In this document: positions 8,347-18,276 of the stretch, piece after piece
Layout: each line of letters starts with the position of its first letter
Position numbering within the stretch: the stretch's first letter is position 1
Assembly: GCF_003351785.1 (NCBI RefSeq)
Contig: NZ_CP031230.1
Span: 992,001-1,056,000 of the forward strand
Length of the DNA stretch: 64,000 bases
Reading direction: 5' to 3'
DNA from: Sporosarcina sp. PTS2304
Lineage (GTDB): Bacteria > Bacillota > Bacilli > Bacillales_A > Planococcaceae
The notes under the pieces: generated by a model
What the model saw: the letters and a program-made list of their open reading frames with translations, nothing else
What the model was told of the DNA's origin: nothing
The model's database searches: none
Made by a program: the position numbers and the translations under genes

Positions 8347-10020
8347 ATGCCTATACATACTATGAAATCATTCACATTTACGGCGCCCAATTATGAAGAG
8401 TGGAAGGAAACTGCCATTCAATCATTAAAAGGAAAGCCGTTTGAATCGTTGTTTACGAAAACTACTGAGGGAATTGAGTTGAAACCTTTATATACGAAAG
8501 ACGATTTGGCGGGGCAAACCGTCTCACGTGTGACGAAGCCTGCATTTGGTTGGACAGTTGCACAACCTGTCAGCGCGGCGACTGGAGAGGAATTTTTACT
8601 TCAAGTACAGGAATCTTTGGAGCGGGGCAATCAAGCTATTGCGTATAATGGACTTCATGCGATGACTTGGAGTGACGAAGCGCTTCGTCAGTTGGCGGAA
8701 TTACTTACGCACTATCCGATACTGTTTACAGAAGTGAAAAAAGAGGATCCGATTTTGCAAGCCTTTACATTCATTGAAGAAACGAAGCGTTCTGAAGTGA
8801 CGGGGATCTGCATTGGGGATTTGGAAGTATTGCCTGAAAATATTCCGAATGTAAAAACAAAAGGTGCGGATTTATGGACAGCACATCATGAAGGTGCTGA
8901 TGCGGTTACTGAATTGGCATTATCTCTTGCGATTGCTGCTGACTTAGCGGAAAAAGCACCTTCATTTGAAGCGTTTGTAGAGAATTTTTATGTTCGTTTT
9001 GCATCGGATACGCATTTCTTTATGGAAATCTCAAAGTTCCGCGCATTCCGTGTGTTATGGAAATTATTTAACGAAGCGTATGGAGTGGACGATCCGAAGC
9101 AAGTTCCGTTGCTAGCGATTACGTCATTGCGTTCGTATTCCAAACTCGATCCGTACGTGAACTTGTTGCGGGGCGGGAATTCGGCATTTGCTGCTGTCCT
9201 CGGTGGAGCGGACTGGCTGACAGTATTGCCTCATGATGTCTTGACGGGTACTTCACCAAGTTCCAATCGTTACGCACGTAATATTCAACTAATCTTAAAA
9301 GAAGAAACACATATCGACCAAGTGCTTGATCCTGCAGGCGGGTCGTACTTTATCGAGAGCTTAACGGCTGAGTTAGTTAAGAAAGCGTGGGATAAGTTCC
9401 TCGCAATTGAAGAAGATGGCGGTTATGAATCATTCTTGCAATCTGGTGAATTGAGCAAGCTACATGCGGCGCGTCAGGCGGAACTGGCGAGTGGGAAAAA
9501 GACGCTTATTGGAACGAATGTCTATGCAGAATTAATCGACACCAACTTGGCAGAAGCATCATCTGTTACGGTTTCCAAGCGTTTAGCTGAACCATTTGAA
9601 CATCTTCGTGCTCGTTCACAAGAGGAGTTGCCAAAAACCGTATTACTGAACTTCGGTGAGCTGAAAGAGTATAAACCGCGTGCGGACTTTGTCAGTGGAT
9701 TTTTAGCGGTTGGCGGGATTGATGCAGAGTGGAGTCCTTCTTTCGAGACTATTGAGCAAGCGCTCGGTTGGATGAACGAAGTACAACCACACTATGCGGT
9801 GATCTGTGCATCTGCAAATGCGACAGAAGAAGTCGTTACGAACTTCTTGAAAGAATATGCAGGAAATGTAGTGTTGGATGTCGCCGGAAAGTATGCAAAA
9901 GAACTTTCCGATCAATGGCTTGCTGACGGGCTGAACGGCTTTGTGTTCGCGGGACAAGATAAAATAGCTAAATTACAGGACATTGCCAACATTACGATAG
10001 GAGGCCATCCAGTTGAGTAA
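8347..10020 (+). CDS. mutA: Methylmalonyl-CoA mutase small subunit
   Basis: Non-catalytic partner of MutB in the heterodimeric, B12-dependent enzyme that interconverts methylmalonyl-CoA and succinyl-CoA. The mutase barrel domain is recognisable ([45 protein letters not shown]). The C-terminal part has a degenerate B12-domain-like fold without the DxHxxG cobalt-ligand motif, as expected for the small subunit. I start at ATG 8347 (MPIHTMKSF), 557 residues, downstream of AAAAGGGGGAAG. The longer frame from 8266 adds a hydrophobic, unlikely extension. The end overlaps mutB by 8 bases. Confidence 0.93.
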   Translation: MPIHTMKSFTFTAPNYEEWKETAIQSLKGKPFESLFTKTTEGIELKPLYTKDDLAGQTVSRVTKPAFGWTVAQPVSAATGEEFLLQVQESLERGNQAIAYNGLHAMTWSDEALRQLAELLTHYPILFTEVKKEDPILQAFTFIEETKRSEVTGICIGDLEVLPENIPNVKTKGADLWTAHHEGADAVTELALSLAIAADLAEKAPSFEAFVENFYVRFASDTHFFMEISKFRAFRVLWKLFNEAYGVDDPKQVPLLAITSLRSYSKLDPYVNLLRGGNSAFAAVLGGADWLTVLPHDVLTGTSPSSNRYARNIQLILKEETHIDQVLDPAGGSYFIESLTAELVKKAWDKFLAIEEDGGYESFLQSGELSKLHAARQAELASGKKTLIGTNVYAELIDTNLAEASSVTVSKRLAEPFEHLRARSQEELPKTVLLNFGELKEYKPRADFVSGFLAVGGIDAEWSPSFETIEQALGWMNEVQPHYAVICASANATEEVVTNFLKEYAGNVVLDVAGKYAKELSDQWLADGLNGFVFAGQDKIAKLQDIANITIGGHPVE

Positions 10021-12169
10021 ACCCGATTTTAAAAAAGTAGATGTACACCAAACATTGAACGAATTGTCGCCACATGCGCAAGGAAAAGATGCGTTCACAA
10101 CGAATGAAGGCATTGACGTTTCACCGGTCTACACAGCGCAAGATATTGAACAGACGGAGCACTTATCAGATTTTCCGGGCATTGCACCTAACACACGCGG
10201 CCCGTATCCGACGATGTATGTCGCTCGTCCTTGGACAGTCCGTCAGTACGCCGGATTCTCTACTGCGGAAGAAAGTAATGCATTTTATCGCCGGAACTTG
10301 GCGATGGGACAAAAAGGATTATCCGTCGCGTTTGACTTGGCGACACACCGTGGATATGATTCCGATCACCCGCGTGTAACAGGGGACGTCGGTAAAGCGG
10401 GCGTTGCGATTGATTCGATTGAAGATATGAAAATTTTATTTGATGGGATTCCTCTCGATCAAATGTCAGTATCGATGACGATGAATGGTGCCGTTCTGCC
10501 CATCATGGCGTTTTACATCGTAGCTGCTGAAGAACAAGGTGTCCCGACTGAGAAACTGTCAGGAACGATTCAGAATGATATTTTGAAAGAATATATGGTA
10601 CGAAACACGTACATTTTCCCGCCGGCGATGTCGATGCGGATCATTGCGGATATTTTCTCGTACACTTCCCAAAATATGCCGAAGTTCAACTCGATTTCCA
10701 TCTCGGGTTACCATATGCAAGAAGCAGGTGCGACAGCTGATATTGAACTGGCGTATACATTGGCAGATGGGTTGGAGTATGTACGTACCGGCTTGCAAGC
10801 AGGAATAGATATCGATTCCTTCGCGCCACGCCTATCGTTTTTCTGGGCAATCGGCATGAACTATTACATGGAAATCGCAAAAATGCGTGCAGCTCGTAAA
10901 ATTTGGGCGCAGATGATGCAGTCATTTGATCCGAAAAACTCGAAGACATTGGCATTGCGTACACACTCTCAAACGTCTGGTTGGAGTTTGACGGAGCAAG
11001 ATCCTTTCAACAACGTCACGCGTACATTAGTGGAAGCGAATGCGGCCGCAATGGGGCATACGCAGTCATTGCACACGAATGCATTGGATGAAGCAATTGC
11101 GCTGCCGACAGATTTCTCTGCTCGTATTGCGCGGAATACGCAATTATTCTTGCAGGAAGAAACGATGATGACGAAAGTAATTGATCCTTGGGGCGGCTCG
11201 TATTACGTCGAGAAATTGACGGAAGAATTGATGGAGAAAGCTTGGGAGTTAATTGCGGAAATCGAATCACTTGGCGGTATGGCTGAAGCGATTGAAACAG
11301 GCTTGCCGAAGATGAAAATCGAAGAAGCCGCAGCGAAACGACAAGCGAAAATTGATTCGCGTGCAGAGACAATTGTCGGTGTGAATAAATACCGTTTGGA
11401 TACAGAAGATGCGATCGACATTTTGGATATTGACAATACGTTGGTTCGTCAAAAGCAAATTGACCGTATTCATGACATGAAAGCAAAACGTGACGAGGCG
11501 ACCGTTCAGGCGGCACTTGAAGCGATTATGCAATCAGCGAAAAGTGGTGAAGGAAACTTACTAGCCTTAGCGGTAGACGCTGCGAGAGCACGTGCGACGA
11601 TCGGTGAAATTTCCGATGCGATCGAATCCGTTTCGGGTAGACATAAGGCGGTGATCCGTTCAGTGAGCGGTGTATACAGTTCAAACTTCTCCAACGAAGA
11701 AGAGATTCAAGAAGTGAAAGATATGACAGACGAATTCCTAGAAAATGAAGGGCGTCGTCCACGAATTTTAATTGCGAAAATGGGTCAGGATGGACATGAC
11801 CGCGGAGCGAAAGTCATCGCCTCTTCATTTGCGGATTTAGGATTTGACGTAGATATCGGACCGTTATTCCAAACGCCTGAAGAAACCGCGTTGCAAGCTG
11901 CGGAAAATGATGTGCATGTGATCGGTGTAAGTTCACTCGCGGCAGGTCATAAAACGTTAGTACCGACTTTGCGTGAAGAGCTGAAGAAAATCGGGCGAGA
12001 AGATATTCTCGTAGTAGTAGGTGGAGTAATTCCTGCGCAGGACTATGATTTCTTACGTAAAAACGGAGCGGCGGCTATTTTTGGACCGGGTACAGTCATT
12101 CCTGTAGCGGCTCAAAAAGTGATTGAGGAAATCTACCGTCAGTTAGGTTACGAGGAAGTGGCGGATTGA
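10013..12169 (+). CDS. mutB: Methylmalonyl-CoA mutase large (catalytic) subunit
   Basis: Adenosylcobalamin-dependent isomerase of 718 residues. The N-terminal TIM barrel has [18 protein letters not shown] and [20 protein letters not shown], the substrate-binding region. The C-terminal B12-binding domain has [12 protein letters not shown], which contains the DxHxxG motif with the cobalt-coordinating His (near residue 597), and the [12 protein letters not shown] and VVVGGVIP segments of the Rossmann-like fold. It starts with TTG inside the end of mutA, behind AGGAGG, and its end overlaps meaB, so the three genes form a tightly coupled operon that yields succinyl-CoA. Confidence 0.97.
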   Translation: MSKPDFKKVDVHQTLNELSPHAQGKDAFTTNEGIDVSPVYTAQDIEQTEHLSDFPGIAPNTRGPYPTMYVARPWTVRQYAGFSTAEESNAFYRRNLAMGQKGLSVAFDLATHRGYDSDHPRVTGDVGKAGVAIDSIEDMKILFDGIPLDQMSVSMTMNGAVLPIMAFYIVAAEEQGVPTEKLSGTIQNDILKEYMVRNTYIFPPAMSMRIIADIFSYTSQNMPKFNSISISGYHMQEAGATADIELAYTLADGLEYVRTGLQAGIDIDSFAPRLSFFWAIGMNYYMEIAKMRAARKIWAQMMQSFDPKNSKTLALRTHSQTSGWSLTEQDPFNNVTRTLVEANAAAMGHTQSLHTNALDEAIALPTDFSARIARNTQLFLQEETMMTKVIDPWGGSYYVEKLTEELMEKAWELIAEIESLGGMAEAIETGLPKMKIEEAAAKRQAKIDSRAETIVGVNKYRLDTEDAIDILDIDNTLVRQKQIDRIHDMKAKRDEATVQAALEAIMQSAKSGEGNLLALAVDAARARATIGEISDAIESVSGRHKAVIRSVSGVYSSNFSNEEEIQEVKDMTDEFLENEGRRPRILIAKMGQDGHDRGAKVIASSFADLGFDVDIGPLFQTPEETALQAAENDVHVIGVSSLAAGHKTLVPTLREELKKIGREDILVVVGGVIPAQDYDFLRKNGAAAIFGPGTVIPVAAQKVIEEIYRQLGYEEVAD

Positions 12170-13251
12170 CAAACGAACAAAACACGGGAAAGGATTCAGC
12201 GATGCATGTGATGCGCGGGATTAAATCCACACACGATGGATTCGTTGCCTCCTCCCGTAAACGTTTTGTCAAAAAGGATTCGTCGCACGGTGATTTAGAT
12301 GTTTTACGCGCAGAGATTGAAAACGGCTCACGTCTCCATCTAGCTAGAGGAATTACATTGCTCGAAAGTACGAAGCCGAGCGATAAAAAGATCGGACAAG
12401 AAATTTTAACGAGTCTGTTGCCGAAGACTGGCAATTGTATTCGAATCGGCATTACGGGTGTTCCGGGTGCGGGCAAAAGTACGTTTATCGAAGCGTTCGG
12501 CTTGATGTTAGCGGATATGGGCTTGAAAGTCGCAGTTCTTGCGATCGATCCGAGTTCTACGCTAACAGGCGGAAGTATTTTAGGAGATAAAACGCGGATG
12601 GAAGAGTTGGCGCGGCATGAAAATGCATTTATCCGACCTTCCCCGTCTGCGGGAACTCTAGGCGGTGTTCACAAAAAGACGCGTGAAACGATGTTGCTTT
12701 GTGAAGCTGCTGGATATGACGTCATCTTAATCGAAACGGTCGGTGTTGGACAAGGAGAAACGATTGTGCGCGGCATGGTCGACTATTTCTTGTTGCTCGT
12801 CTTAACAGGCGCGGGGGATGAACTGCAAGGGATGAAAAAAGGGATTATGGAATTGACGGATGGCATCATCGTGCATAAAAATGACGGCAACAACAAAGCA
12901 CTCGTGAAAAAGACCGTCAGAGAATATACGAGAATTTTGCACATGCTGCAGCCCGCTTCTCCTAACTGGACATCTACCGCCAAGCCGGTCTCATCAATCG
13001 AACGAACCGGACTACAAGAAGTGTGGGAAACGATCTTACAGTTTGAACGAGCGATGAAAGACAGCAATCATTGGGAAGTCAGACGCCAGCACCAAACGAG
13101 AGACTGGTTCCATTCGATGATTAAAGACCACTTAATCGACTCGTTTTTCGCGGAACAAGGCAGAAAAACTGAAGTGAAAGCACTAGAAAGAGAATTACTA
13201 GAAGGCCATGTAACAGTTTCTGGTGCAATTGACCGATTGTTTTCTTCTTGA
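12166..13251 (+). CDS. meaB: Methylmalonyl-CoA mutase-associated GTPase MeaB (ArgK family)
   Basis: G3E-family GTPase that protects and reactivates methylmalonyl-CoA mutase and gates loading of adenosylcobalamin. The P-loop is GVPGAGKST (near residue 97), followed by [20 protein letters not shown] and ETVGVGQGE (switch regions). 361 residues, slightly longer than many homologues because of an N-terminal tail of about 20 residues. The start is a TTG overlapping the mutB stop; an internal ATG (MHVMRG) would give a shorter protein. Its chaperone role matches its place at the end of the mutAB operon. Confidence 0.93.
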   Translation: MTNEQNTGKDSAMHVMRGIKSTHDGFVASSRKRFVKKDSSHGDLDVLRAEIENGSRLHLARGITLLESTKPSDKKIGQEILTSLLPKTGNCIRIGITGVPGAGKSTFIEAFGLMLADMGLKVAVLAIDPSSTLTGGSILGDKTRMEELARHENAFIRPSPSAGTLGGVHKKTRETMLLCEAAGYDVILIETVGVGQGETIVRGMVDYFLLLVLTGAGDELQGMKKGIMELTDGIIVHKNDGNNKALVKKTVREYTRILHMLQPASPNWTSTAKPVSSIERTGLQEVWETILQFERAMKDSNHWEVRRQHQTRDWFHSMIKDHLIDSFFAEQGRKTEVKALERELLEGHVTVSGAIDRLFSS

Positions 13252-13368
13252 TTTGCCCCGGTTTATGCTATGATTGAAGTGGGTGGCCTAGCCTACTATA
13301 AACGGCAACACGTCCGTAATGAAAGCGGTCATCACAATTATACGTAATAGGAAGGGAGATCCTGTAAA

Positions 13369-13809
13369 ATGACGATGAACTTTGATTTTTACATGAACGA
13401 TATGACAAGCCAAGCGAGATCCGAAATGGAAGCGAGCGGCTACGAGCAACTAAAAACACCTGAAGACGTAGAGGCAGCATTCAAACGTCCAGGCACGACA
13501 CTAGTCATGATCAACTCAGTCTGTGGATGCGCAGGAGGAATCGCACGCCCCGCAGCAGCACACGCTGTCCACTACGACAAGCGCCCAGATCACCTAGTCA
13601 CAGTATTCGCTGGCCAAGACAAAGAAGCAACAGCACAAGCACGCATGCACTTCGGTGAAGATCACATCCCATCCTCACCATCATTCGCCCTACTAAAAGA
13701 CGGCAAACTCATCGGCGAAGTAGGACGCTTCGAAATAGAAGGACACGACCCCATGTCAGTCGTCGTCAACCTACAAGAACAATTCGAACAACACTGCGAA
13801 GAACTCTAA
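13369..13809 (+). CDS. brxB: Bacilliredoxin BrxB (YphP/YqiW family)
   Basis: Thioredoxin-fold protein that removes bacillithiol from S-bacillithiolated proteins after oxidative stress. The CxC active site is visible as [16 protein letters not shown] (about residues 50-65), with [12 protein letters not shown] near residue 100. 146 residues, like B. subtilis YqiW, which also sits near the bkd genes. The ATG follows AGGAAGGGAG. The gene stands alone between the mutAB-meaB operon and a run of repeats. The codon choice is visibly richer in C-ending codons than in its neighbours. Confidence 0.93.
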   Translation: MTMNFDFYMNDMTSQARSEMEASGYEQLKTPEDVEAAFKRPGTTLVMINSVCGCAGGIARPAAAHAVHYDKRPDHLVTVFAGQDKEATAQARMHFGEDHIPSSPSFALLKDGKLIGEVGRFEIEGHDPMSVVVNLQEQFEQHCEEL

Positions 13810-13810
13810 C

Positions 13811-14284
13811 AAAAGCGGAAGCGGCTGTTCAGCTCCGACAGGCGTTGGAAGAAAAGTAATAAAGGCGCTCTTTGCCTTTCTTGCTTTTCTGAAACGACCC
13901 GAGGAGCTAGCCGCTATAGCTAGATGTCACCAAAAGCGGAATGCGCCGTTCAGGCTCGACAGGCGTTGGAAGACTTACCAAAAAGGCGCTCTTTGCCTTT
14001 ATGGTAAGTCTGAAACGACCCGAGAGCCTGGCGCATGCAGCTAGCCGTCACCAAAAGCGGAATGCGCCGTTCAGGCTCGACAGGCACTGGAGGCCTTACC
14101 GAAAAGGTGCGCTCTTTGCACCTTATCGGTAAGACCGAAGTGTCCCGAGAGCCTGGCGCATGCAGCTAGCCGTCACCAAAAGCGGAAGCGGCCGTTCAGC
14201 TCCGACAGGCGTTGGAAGACTTACCAAAAAGGCGCACTTTGCCTTTATAGTAAGTCTGAAACGACCCAAAAAGCTAAAGTTACA
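13811..14284 (+). repeat. Four tandem copies of a ~121-bp hairpin repeat (type C)
   Basis: Copies begin with AAAAGCGGAA at 13811, 13932, 14053 and 14178, periods 121, 121 and 125. Each has a GTTCAG.CTCGACAGGC segment, an inner hairpin (for example AGACTTACCAAAAAGGCG paired with GCCTTTATGGTAAGTCT) and an outer pairing between GCGCCGTTCAGGCTC and GAGCCTGGCGC. The inner arm sequences differ between copies while pairing is kept. The last copy is truncated at its 3' end. Similar AAAAGCGGAAGCGG intergenic repeats are common in Bacillaceae and Planococcaceae genomes (from memory). Confidence 0.85.
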
Positions 14285-14302
14285 CAATCACATCAAAAAC
14301 AA

Positions 14303-14340
14303 AAAACCGTTCGCATGATGATTCATGCGAACGGTCCTTA
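14303..14340 (-). terminator. Terminator of the Prli42 gene
   Basis: Perfect stem CCGTTCGCATGA / TCATGCGAACGG with a four-base loop. The T run (TTTTTTGTTTTT) is on the minus strand, so it ends the small minus-strand gene at 14347-14442. Confidence 0.85.
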
Positions 14341-14346
14341 CTACTA

Positions 14347-14442
14347 TCAAAAGAATACGCTGAGGCCCATGAAAAGCGTAGACGCGATCATGGCAACAAT
14401 CATTAAGTAGACGACAGTTTTTTGGATTTTTTTATTACTCAT
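14347..14442 (-). CDS. prli42: Stressosome-associated membrane peptide Prli42
   Basis: A 31-codon gene. The product begins MSNKKIQKTVVYLMIVAM and ends with a hydrophobic LFMGLSVFF tail: a short basic N-terminus and one membrane helix. This matches the Prli42 family, which in Listeria tethers the stressosome to the membrane through RsbR. The start is preceded by TAAGGAG at good spacing, and a perfect terminator follows the stop on the same strand. It is too short for usual ORF cut-offs. No stressosome genes are in the window. Confidence 0.85.
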   Translation of the reverse strand: MSNKKIQKTVVYLMIVAMIASTLFMGLSVFF

Positions 14443-14566
14443 GCAACATAACTCCTTACACGTTGAAATAGGTATGGTTTTATTTTAACAGAATGTTGGA
14501 ATTTCACAACTAGAATGGCTGTTCCATGCAAAAAGTAAAGATCACTAGCCAAAAGGGGAATGACAG

Positions 14567-14977
14567 ATGAACAAAGTAGATCACATTGGGATTGCGGTTA
14601 GAAATATTGAAAAGTCATTGGATTACTACATACATACACTTGGCCTTACAGTCATGGCAATTGAAGAAGTGGCAAGTCAAGGCGTGAAAGTGGCATTTAT
14701 CGATGCGCATAACGTGAAAATTGAATTGCTGGAGCCAATGTCTGACACGAGCCCGATTGCCAAATTTATTGAAAAGCGCGGAGAAGGAGTACACCATATC
14801 GCATTTGGCGTCTCGGATATTCGTACGAGAATGCAAGAATTACATGAAAAAGGGGTACAGTTGCTGTCAGATGAACCAAAACCGGGGGCAGGCGGAGCAG
14901 AAGTTGCGTTTTTACATCCGAAATCATCATATGGCGTGCTGTATGAATTATGTGAAAAGACCAAGGGGGAAGAATAA
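14567..14977 (+). CDS. mce: Methylmalonyl-CoA epimerase
   Basis: VOC-fold enzyme that converts (2S)- to (2R)-methylmalonyl-CoA, the form used by the mutase. Metal ligands are visible in VDHIGIAV (His near residue 4), GVHHIAFGV (His near 77) and the C-terminal YELCE (Glu). 136 residues, standard. The ATG follows AAAAGGGGAATGACAG. The stop abuts the ATG of the carboxyltransferase gene, so the two are co-translated. It corresponds to B. subtilis yqjC and completes the propionyl-CoA route with mutAB nearby. Confidence 0.95.
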   Translation: MNKVDHIGIAVRNIEKSLDYYIHTLGLTVMAIEEVASQGVKVAFIDAHNVKIELLEPMSDTSPIAKFIEKRGEGVHHIAFGVSDIRTRMQELHEKGVQLLSDEPKPGAGGAEVAFLHPKSSYGVLYELCEKTKGEE

Positions 14978-16525
14978 ATGAATATTTACGATAAAATTAA
15001 TGAACTGTATGACAAGAAGCGCGAAATCGAGCTAGGTGGCGGCGACGAGCGGATTATGAAGCAACACGAAAAAGGAAAATTGACAGCTCGCGAGCGTATC
15101 GAATTATTGCTAGACGAAGGAACATTCGTTGAACTAAATCCTTTCGTAGTTCACCGTACACGCGATTTCGGCATGGACAAACTCGAAGGACCAGGCGACG
15201 GTGTCGTAACAGGTTACGGAAAAATCCACGGCCGTCCGATTTATTTATTCTCACAAGATTTCACTGTATTCGGCGGAGCACTTGGGGAAATGCACGCGAT
15301 GAAAATTGCCAATGTAATGGATCTAGCTGCTAAAAATGGTGCGCCTTTCATCGGCTTAAACGATTCAGGCGGTGCGCGTATTCAAGAAGGAGTATTGTCA
15401 CTGGACGGATACGGAGAAATTTTCTATCGTAATGCGATTTATTCTGGCGTCATTCCGCAAATCTCTGTTATTTTAGGACCTTGTGCAGGCGGCGCGGTGT
15501 ATTCTCCAGCAATTACAGATTTCGTTATTATGACGGACAAAACGAGCCAAATGTTCATTACAGGACCTAAAGTAATCGAAACGGTCACAGGTGAAAAGAT
15601 TTCATCTGAAGGACTGGGCGGCGCAAAAGTTCATAACACGATTAGCGGAAACGCACATTTACGTGGAGAAAGTGAAGAAGTGGTTCTTGAAAAAGTTCGT
15701 GACTTGTTGACCTATTTGCCACAGAATAATACAGAAAAAACACCGATTCAACCGTATGAAGAGCAAGATGATTACCGCGAAGATTTAGCGGAAGTCGTAC
15801 CGTACGAAACGATTCGTCCGTATGATGTACGTAAAGTATTGGAGCATGTAGTAGACGAAGGGTCATTTTTTGAAATCCAGCCGGAATTTGCGAAAAATGC
15901 AGTAGTCGGCTATGCACGTATGAAAGGTGAAACGGTTGGATTCGTTTGTAATCAGCCAAAAGTGATGGCGGGGGGACTCGATATCGACTCTTCCGATAAA
16001 ATCGCACGTTTCATCCGCACATGTGACTCATTCAATATTCCGATCATTACATTTGAAGACGTGACGGGCTTCTTCCCGGGAATCAAACAAGAGCACGGCG
16101 GCATCATTCGTCACGGCGCGAAAATCTTGTATGCATATTCAGAAGCAACAGTACCAAAAATCACGTTAATCTTGCGCAAAGCATTTGGGGGCGCGTATGT
16201 TGCATTGAACTCGAAGTCGATTGGTGCGGATGTAGTGTATGCTTGGCCAAACGCAGAAGTAGCTGTAATGGGAGCGGAAGGGGCAGCGAATATTATCTTC
16301 GCACGCGATATCGCGAAAAGTGAAGATCCTGAAGCGACTCGTGCAGCGAAAATCGAAGAATACCGCGAGAAGTTTGCGAATCCATACGTAGCGGCTTCAC
16401 ACGGCATGATTGACGATGTCATTGACCCGCGTGAAACACGTATTAAGCTACTGCAAGCACTTGAAATGATGCGTAATAAACAGGAAGATCGTCCGAAGAA
16501 GAAGCACGGCAACATACCTCTATAA
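14978..16525 (+). CDS. yqjD: Acyl-CoA carboxyltransferase beta subunit (propionyl-CoA carboxylase / methylmalonyl-CoA carboxyltransferase type)
   Basis: Crotonase-fold carboxyltransferase that moves CO2 between biotin and propionyl-CoA. Two carboxyltransferase halves: the N half with LNDSGGARIQEG and GPCAGGAVYSPA, the C half with VTGFFPGIKQEHGGIIRHGAK and KAFGGAYVALNSK. 515 residues, as in PccB and the 12S transcarboxylase subunit. No biotin carboxylase or biotin carrier gene lies next to it, so the partner is encoded elsewhere and the reaction direction cannot be read from here. The epimerase next door supports methylmalonyl-CoA as product or substrate. Confidence 0.93.
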   Translation: MNIYDKINELYDKKREIELGGGDERIMKQHEKGKLTARERIELLLDEGTFVELNPFVVHRTRDFGMDKLEGPGDGVVTGYGKIHGRPIYLFSQDFTVFGGALGEMHAMKIANVMDLAAKNGAPFIGLNDSGGARIQEGVLSLDGYGEIFYRNAIYSGVIPQISVILGPCAGGAVYSPAITDFVIMTDKTSQMFITGPKVIETVTGEKISSEGLGGAKVHNTISGNAHLRGESEEVVLEKVRDLLTYLPQNNTEKTPIQPYEEQDDYREDLAEVVPYETIRPYDVRKVLEHVVDEGSFFEIQPEFAKNAVVGYARMKGETVGFVCNQPKVMAGGLDIDSSDKIARFIRTCDSFNIPIITFEDVTGFFPGIKQEHGGIIRHGAKILYAYSEATVPKITLILRKAFGGAYVALNSKSIGADVVYAWPNAEVAVMGAEGAANIIFARDIAKSEDPEATRAAKIEEYREKFANPYVAASHGMIDDVIDPRETRIKLLQALEMMRNKQEDRPKKKHGNIPL

Positions 16526-16543
16526 AAAAGGGAGTCTTTACCA

Positions 16544-17668
16544 TTGAATGAAACACGTCTGTTAGAAGAGTTTTTGGAGTTAGTGAAAATTGATTCTGAA
16601 ACGAAAAACGAACGTCAAATTGCGGATGTGCTCACGAAGAAATTAGAAGCACTCGGTTTTGAAGTGACTGAAGATGACACAGCTGAAACAACGGGACACG
16701 GCGCCGGGAATTTAATCGCTAATTTGGCGGGTACGTTGGACGCTGATCCGATTTATTTCACCTGTCATATGGATACAGTCGTTCCAGGCCAGCAAATAAA
16801 GCCGATCGTTAAAGAGGATGGCTATGTATACAGTGATGGCACGACGATTTTAGGTGCCGACGACAAAGCAGGAATCGCAGCTCTTCTTGAACTAGCGAAA
16901 GTACTTCAGGAATCCGGCAAGCCTCATGGTCCGATTCAATTCATCATAACAGCTGGAGAGGAAAGTGGGCTCGTCGGCGCAAAAGCGATGAATCCGAACT
17001 ACTTGAAAGCGAAATACGGTTTTGCGATTGACAGCGATGGAAAGGTTGGCGGCATTGTCACGGCTGCCCCTTACCAATCGAAGCTGTGGACGACGATTTA
17101 CGGCAGAACGGCGCATGCAGGCGTTGCGCCTGAAAAAGGGATTTCGGCTATCACGCTTGCGGCTAAATCCATTGCAGGCATGAAACTGGGCCGCATTGAT
17201 CGCGAAACGACTGCGAATATCGGACGATTTGAAGGGGGACGCGCAACGAATATCGTTTGTGAAGAAGCGTTCATTTTATCCGAAGTCCGGTCTATTCAGC
17301 CTGACAAAATGCAGCGTCAAATCGATTCAATGATAGAAAAATTCAGTACGACAAGCCGATCACTTGGTGGACGTGCGGAAACGAAGACGGAATTGATGTA
17401 TCCTGGCTTCCATTTACAAGACGATGAAGTAGTCGTGCAAGTCGCGATGCAAGCGATTCGCAACGTCGGACGCAAACCGCAGACGATGACGAGCGGTGGC
17501 GGAAGTGACGGAAATGTCTTTAATGGCATGGGTGTCCCGACTGTGACATTGTCTGTTGGCTATGAAGAAATTCATACGAAACAGGAGCGGATGCCGATCG
17601 AAGAGTTGAATAAGCTAACAGAATTGCTGTTGGAAATAGTTGACTTGGCTAGTAATCAAGCGAACTAA
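16544..17668 (+). CDS. yqjE: M20 family metallopeptidase, PepT-like (YqjE)
   Basis: Cytosolic zinc aminopeptidase-type protein of 374 residues. Zinc-site motifs: TCHMDTVVPGQ (near residue 75), GADDKAGIAALLE (near 105) and AGEESGLVGAKAM (near 140), with the dimerisation domain between about 180 and 290 (TIYGRTAHAGVAPEKG). It starts with TTG behind AAAAAAGGGAG, as expected by synteny with B. subtilis yqjC-yqjD-yqjE. A tripeptidase T-like activity is the family expectation; the true substrate is unknown. Confidence 0.9.
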   Translation: MNETRLLEEFLELVKIDSETKNERQIADVLTKKLEALGFEVTEDDTAETTGHGAGNLIANLAGTLDADPIYFTCHMDTVVPGQQIKPIVKEDGYVYSDGTTILGADDKAGIAALLELAKVLQESGKPHGPIQFIITAGEESGLVGAKAMNPNYLKAKYGFAIDSDGKVGGIVTAAPYQSKLWTTIYGRTAHAGVAPEKGISAITLAAKSIAGMKLGRIDRETTANIGRFEGGRATNIVCEEAFILSEVRSIQPDKMQRQIDSMIEKFSTTSRSLGGRAETKTELMYPGFHLQDDEVVVQVAMQAIRNVGRKPQTMTSGGGSDGNVFNGMGVPTVTLSVGYEEIHTKQERMPIEELNKLTELLLEIVDLASNQAN

Positions 17669-17699
17669 ATATTTTACTGCGTGGAAAGAAGGTGCTAGT

Positions 17700-18164
17700 A
17701 TGCAAGCTGTCATCGTGCAAACAGGAAATGAAGAATATGCATTACCTGTAGAATCTGTCGTCTCCATTGAGAAACTTGAATACATTACACCGATCCCCCA
17801 TCTGCCAACCTATTTATTAGGGCTGATGAAGTCGCGGGGAGAGTTGGTACCGATTTTGGACTTCAGTCAAATTTTGTACCATCGGCCTGCAGCACGTAAC
17901 GAAGAATCGCATATTGTGGTTTTGACGACGAGTCAGATTGAAATTGGCTTATTGGTGTTGGATGCGAAAGAAATCTTGGAATTACCAGAAGAGCGACTGA
18001 CGTCTACCGCATTGAAAGCTTATTCCAAGACACCTTATTTCACGACAGTAGCCAATTTGGAAGATCGTGTGATTACAGTCATTGACCCGGAACTGTTAGC
18101 GACTTCGTTGGCAGGCATGGATGAAATTTCTGCCTACGTCCGAGAACAAAGTCAAACATCGTAA
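17700..18164 (+). CDS. CheW-like domain protein
   Basis: A 154-residue protein made of a single CheW-like beta-barrel domain. The start reads MQAVIVQTGNEEYALPVESV, and ITPIPHLPTYLLGLMKSRGELVPILDF is the usual CheW core. CheW couples chemoreceptors to the CheA kinase; a lone gene away from a che operon may be an auxiliary coupling protein or a CheV-like regulator without a receiver domain. ATG 17700 has AAAGAAGGTG upstream. A longer frame from 17640 overlaps yqjE and lacks support. A terminator follows. Confidence 0.85.
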   Translation: MQAVIVQTGNEEYALPVESVVSIEKLEYITPIPHLPTYLLGLMKSRGELVPILDFSQILYHRPAARNEESHIVVLTTSQIEIGLLVLDAKEILELPEERLTSTALKAYSKTPYFTTVANLEDRVITVIDPELLATSLAGMDEISAYVREQSQTS

Positions 18165-18185
18165 CCAAATGAATTATATCGTGTG

Positions 18186-18224
18186 GAAAAAGTGGCAAAC
18201 GCTAGCTAGTTTGCCGCTTTTTCC
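18186..18224 (+). terminator. Terminator after the CheW-like gene
   Basis: Stem GAAAAAGTGGCAAAC / GTTTGCCGCTTTTTC around GCTAGCTA. The arms carry A and T runs, so it can work in both directions. Confidence 0.8.
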
Positions 18225-18276
18225 TGTTGCTTGTAGTACAATCGATGTACACTAGTCAAGAAAGAAAGGTGTCGCT

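Noticed and set aside
11016-11516. A 166-codon frame opposite mutB
   Set aside because: Shadow of the mutB codon pattern; no start signals and no recognisable protein.
13941-14132. A 63-codon frame in the hairpin repeats after brxB
   Set aside because: It spans repeat units and has no ribosome binding site.
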